Shown here: one piece after another, positions 5,737 through 5,922 of the stretch | Layout of the letters: each line of letters opens with the position of its first letter | How positions within the stretch are numbered: position 1 is the first letter of the stretch | From: Paludibacter sp. | Lineage (GTDB): Bacteria; Bacteroidota; Bacteroidia; Bacteroidales; Paludibacteraceae | NCBI GenBank assembly: GCA_031284665.1 | Contig: JAITXR010000272.1 | Location: 1 to 5,922, forward strand | Length of the DNA stretch: 5,922 bases | Direction: 5' to 3' | The notes under the pieces: model-generated | Seen by the model: the letters and a program-made list of their open reading frames with translations, nothing else | The model's database searches: none | Told to the model about the DNA's origin: nothing | Made by a program: the position numbers and the translations under genes

Positions 5737-5763
5737 CCTCCTTTAGGGGCTTGGGGGGCTTTC
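5737..5763. repeat. G-rich repeat block (CCTCCTTTAGGGG then CTTGGGGGGCTTT)
   Basis: A sharply GC-rich block inside AT-rich DNA, with runs of four and six G. Blocks with a CCTTTAGGGG core followed by a second G-run are familiar to me as intergenic repeats of Bacteroidota. A four-pair hairpin with a TTTA loop is possible but includes a G-T pair and is weak. A pyrimidine-rich run follows. The status as a dispersed repeat is from recollection. Confidence 0.35.
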
Positions 5764-5845
5764 TCTTTTTTCTTGATTTTAATTGTTGAATTTACGATAA
5801 AAATCAATTATCAGTAATAAAATTTTTTATTCTACACTTTTTTTA

Positions 5846-5853
5846 TAAATTTG
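5846..5853 (+). promoter_or_regulatory. Bacteroidota -7 promoter box for the gene entering at the right edge
   Basis: TAAATTTG is an exact match to the TAnnTTTG consensus. No clear TTG -33 box lies 19-21 bases upstream; that region is T-rich. Transcription would begin near 5860, about 45 bases before the ATG at 5906, a spacing like that of the yebC promoter. Confidence 0.45.
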
Positions 5854-5885
5854 CAGTTCTAAATTAATGCAATATCAATATTAAC

Positions 5886-5910
5886 AATTTTATGAATAAA
5901 ATTTTATGAA
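5886..5910 (+). repeat. 14-base-period duplication carrying two start codons
   Basis: AATTTTATGAA occurs at 5886-5896 and again at 5900-5910. The two ATGs (5892 and 5906) are 14 bases apart and therefore in different frames. The first opens a five-codon frame (MNKIL) that stops at a TGA overlapping the second ATG (5906-5909, ATGA). Confidence 0.7.
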
Positions 5911-5922
5911 ATCTACAACAGT
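5906..5922 (+). CDS. Start of a rightward gene, cut by the window edge
   Basis: The ATG at 5906 opens a frame reading MKSTT that continues past the edge. Support comes from position only: an exact TAnnTTTG box about 53 bases upstream, an A/T-rich leader, and an MK start common to exported proteins. The alternative ATG at 5892 terminates after five codons. Five residues are too few to name a product. Confidence 0.4.

Larger units (their letters stand above)
5559..5845. other. Intergenic mosaic of short repeats, no gene
   Basis: The stretch between the hydrolase stop and the next promoter contains no convincing ORF or RNA gene. It is built from short repeat modules: an ACGGTAAACGGTG tandem pair, a 13-mer shared with the region upstream of yebC, a CGTTAATCACT direct repeat, a TCATTGCGAGG-type repeat, an inverted copy of the first module and a G-rich block ending in a pyrimidine-rich run. 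From about 5765 onward the DNA is plain AT-rich promoter-like sequence. No strong hairpin followed by a T-run was found, so the end of the yebC-hydrolase transcript is not located. Confidence 0.7.

Noticed and set aside
5737..5785. Intrinsic terminator after the hydrolase
   Set aside because: The only hairpin at the G-rich block has four pairs including a G-T, and the following run is mixed T and C at a distance; too weak to call.

Overview
The window looks like chromosomal DNA from a member of the Bacteroidota, probably Bacteroidales or a near relative. The main clues are an AT-rich sequence with very AT-rich intergenic DNA, Bacteroidota-style promoter cores (TAnnTTTG, with TTG about 20 bases upstream in the two best cases), A/T-rich leaders with no Shine-Dalgarno sequence, a Bacteroidota-type YebC protein, and an exported protein of the kind found in type IX secretion (T9SS) cargo. 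The assignment is inferred from these signals; no 16S or other phylogenetic marker is present.

Layout. (1) Positions 1-832, minus strand: the first 277 codons of a large exported surface protein that runs off the left edge; its sorting domain, if it has one, lies outside the window. (2) Positions 833-1409: a divergent intergenic region. It holds a 184-base MITE-like element (868-1051) with 14-base perfect terminal inverted repeats and a possible TAAA target duplication, then a leftward promoter, a 28-base perfect palindrome, a 9-base degenerate tandem repeat and a good rightward promoter. (3) Positions 1410-2129: yebC. (4) Positions 2151-5558, 21 bases after yebC: a 1135-residue secreted enzyme that joins a GH106-like (alpha-L-rhamnosidase-type) module to a GH28 (polygalacturonase/rhamnogalacturonan hydrolase-type) module. 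(5) Positions 5559-5845: a patchwork of short repeats with no gene. (6) Positions 5846-5922: a promoter core and the first codons of another rightward gene.

How the parts fit. The bifunctional enzyme is the main biological item. The rhamnogalacturonan-I backbone alternates rhamnose and galacturonic acid, so a chain carrying one glycosidase of each type could trim that backbone stepwise from one end. yebC and the enzyme gene are probably co-transcribed because of their close spacing, but no functional link is evident. The left-hand gene is transcribed separately, and its leader appears to have been split by the MITE-like element.

I see no CRISPR array, tRNA, rRNA, transposase, phage gene or defence system. 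The unusual content is the domain fusion and the repeat-rich intergenic DNA.
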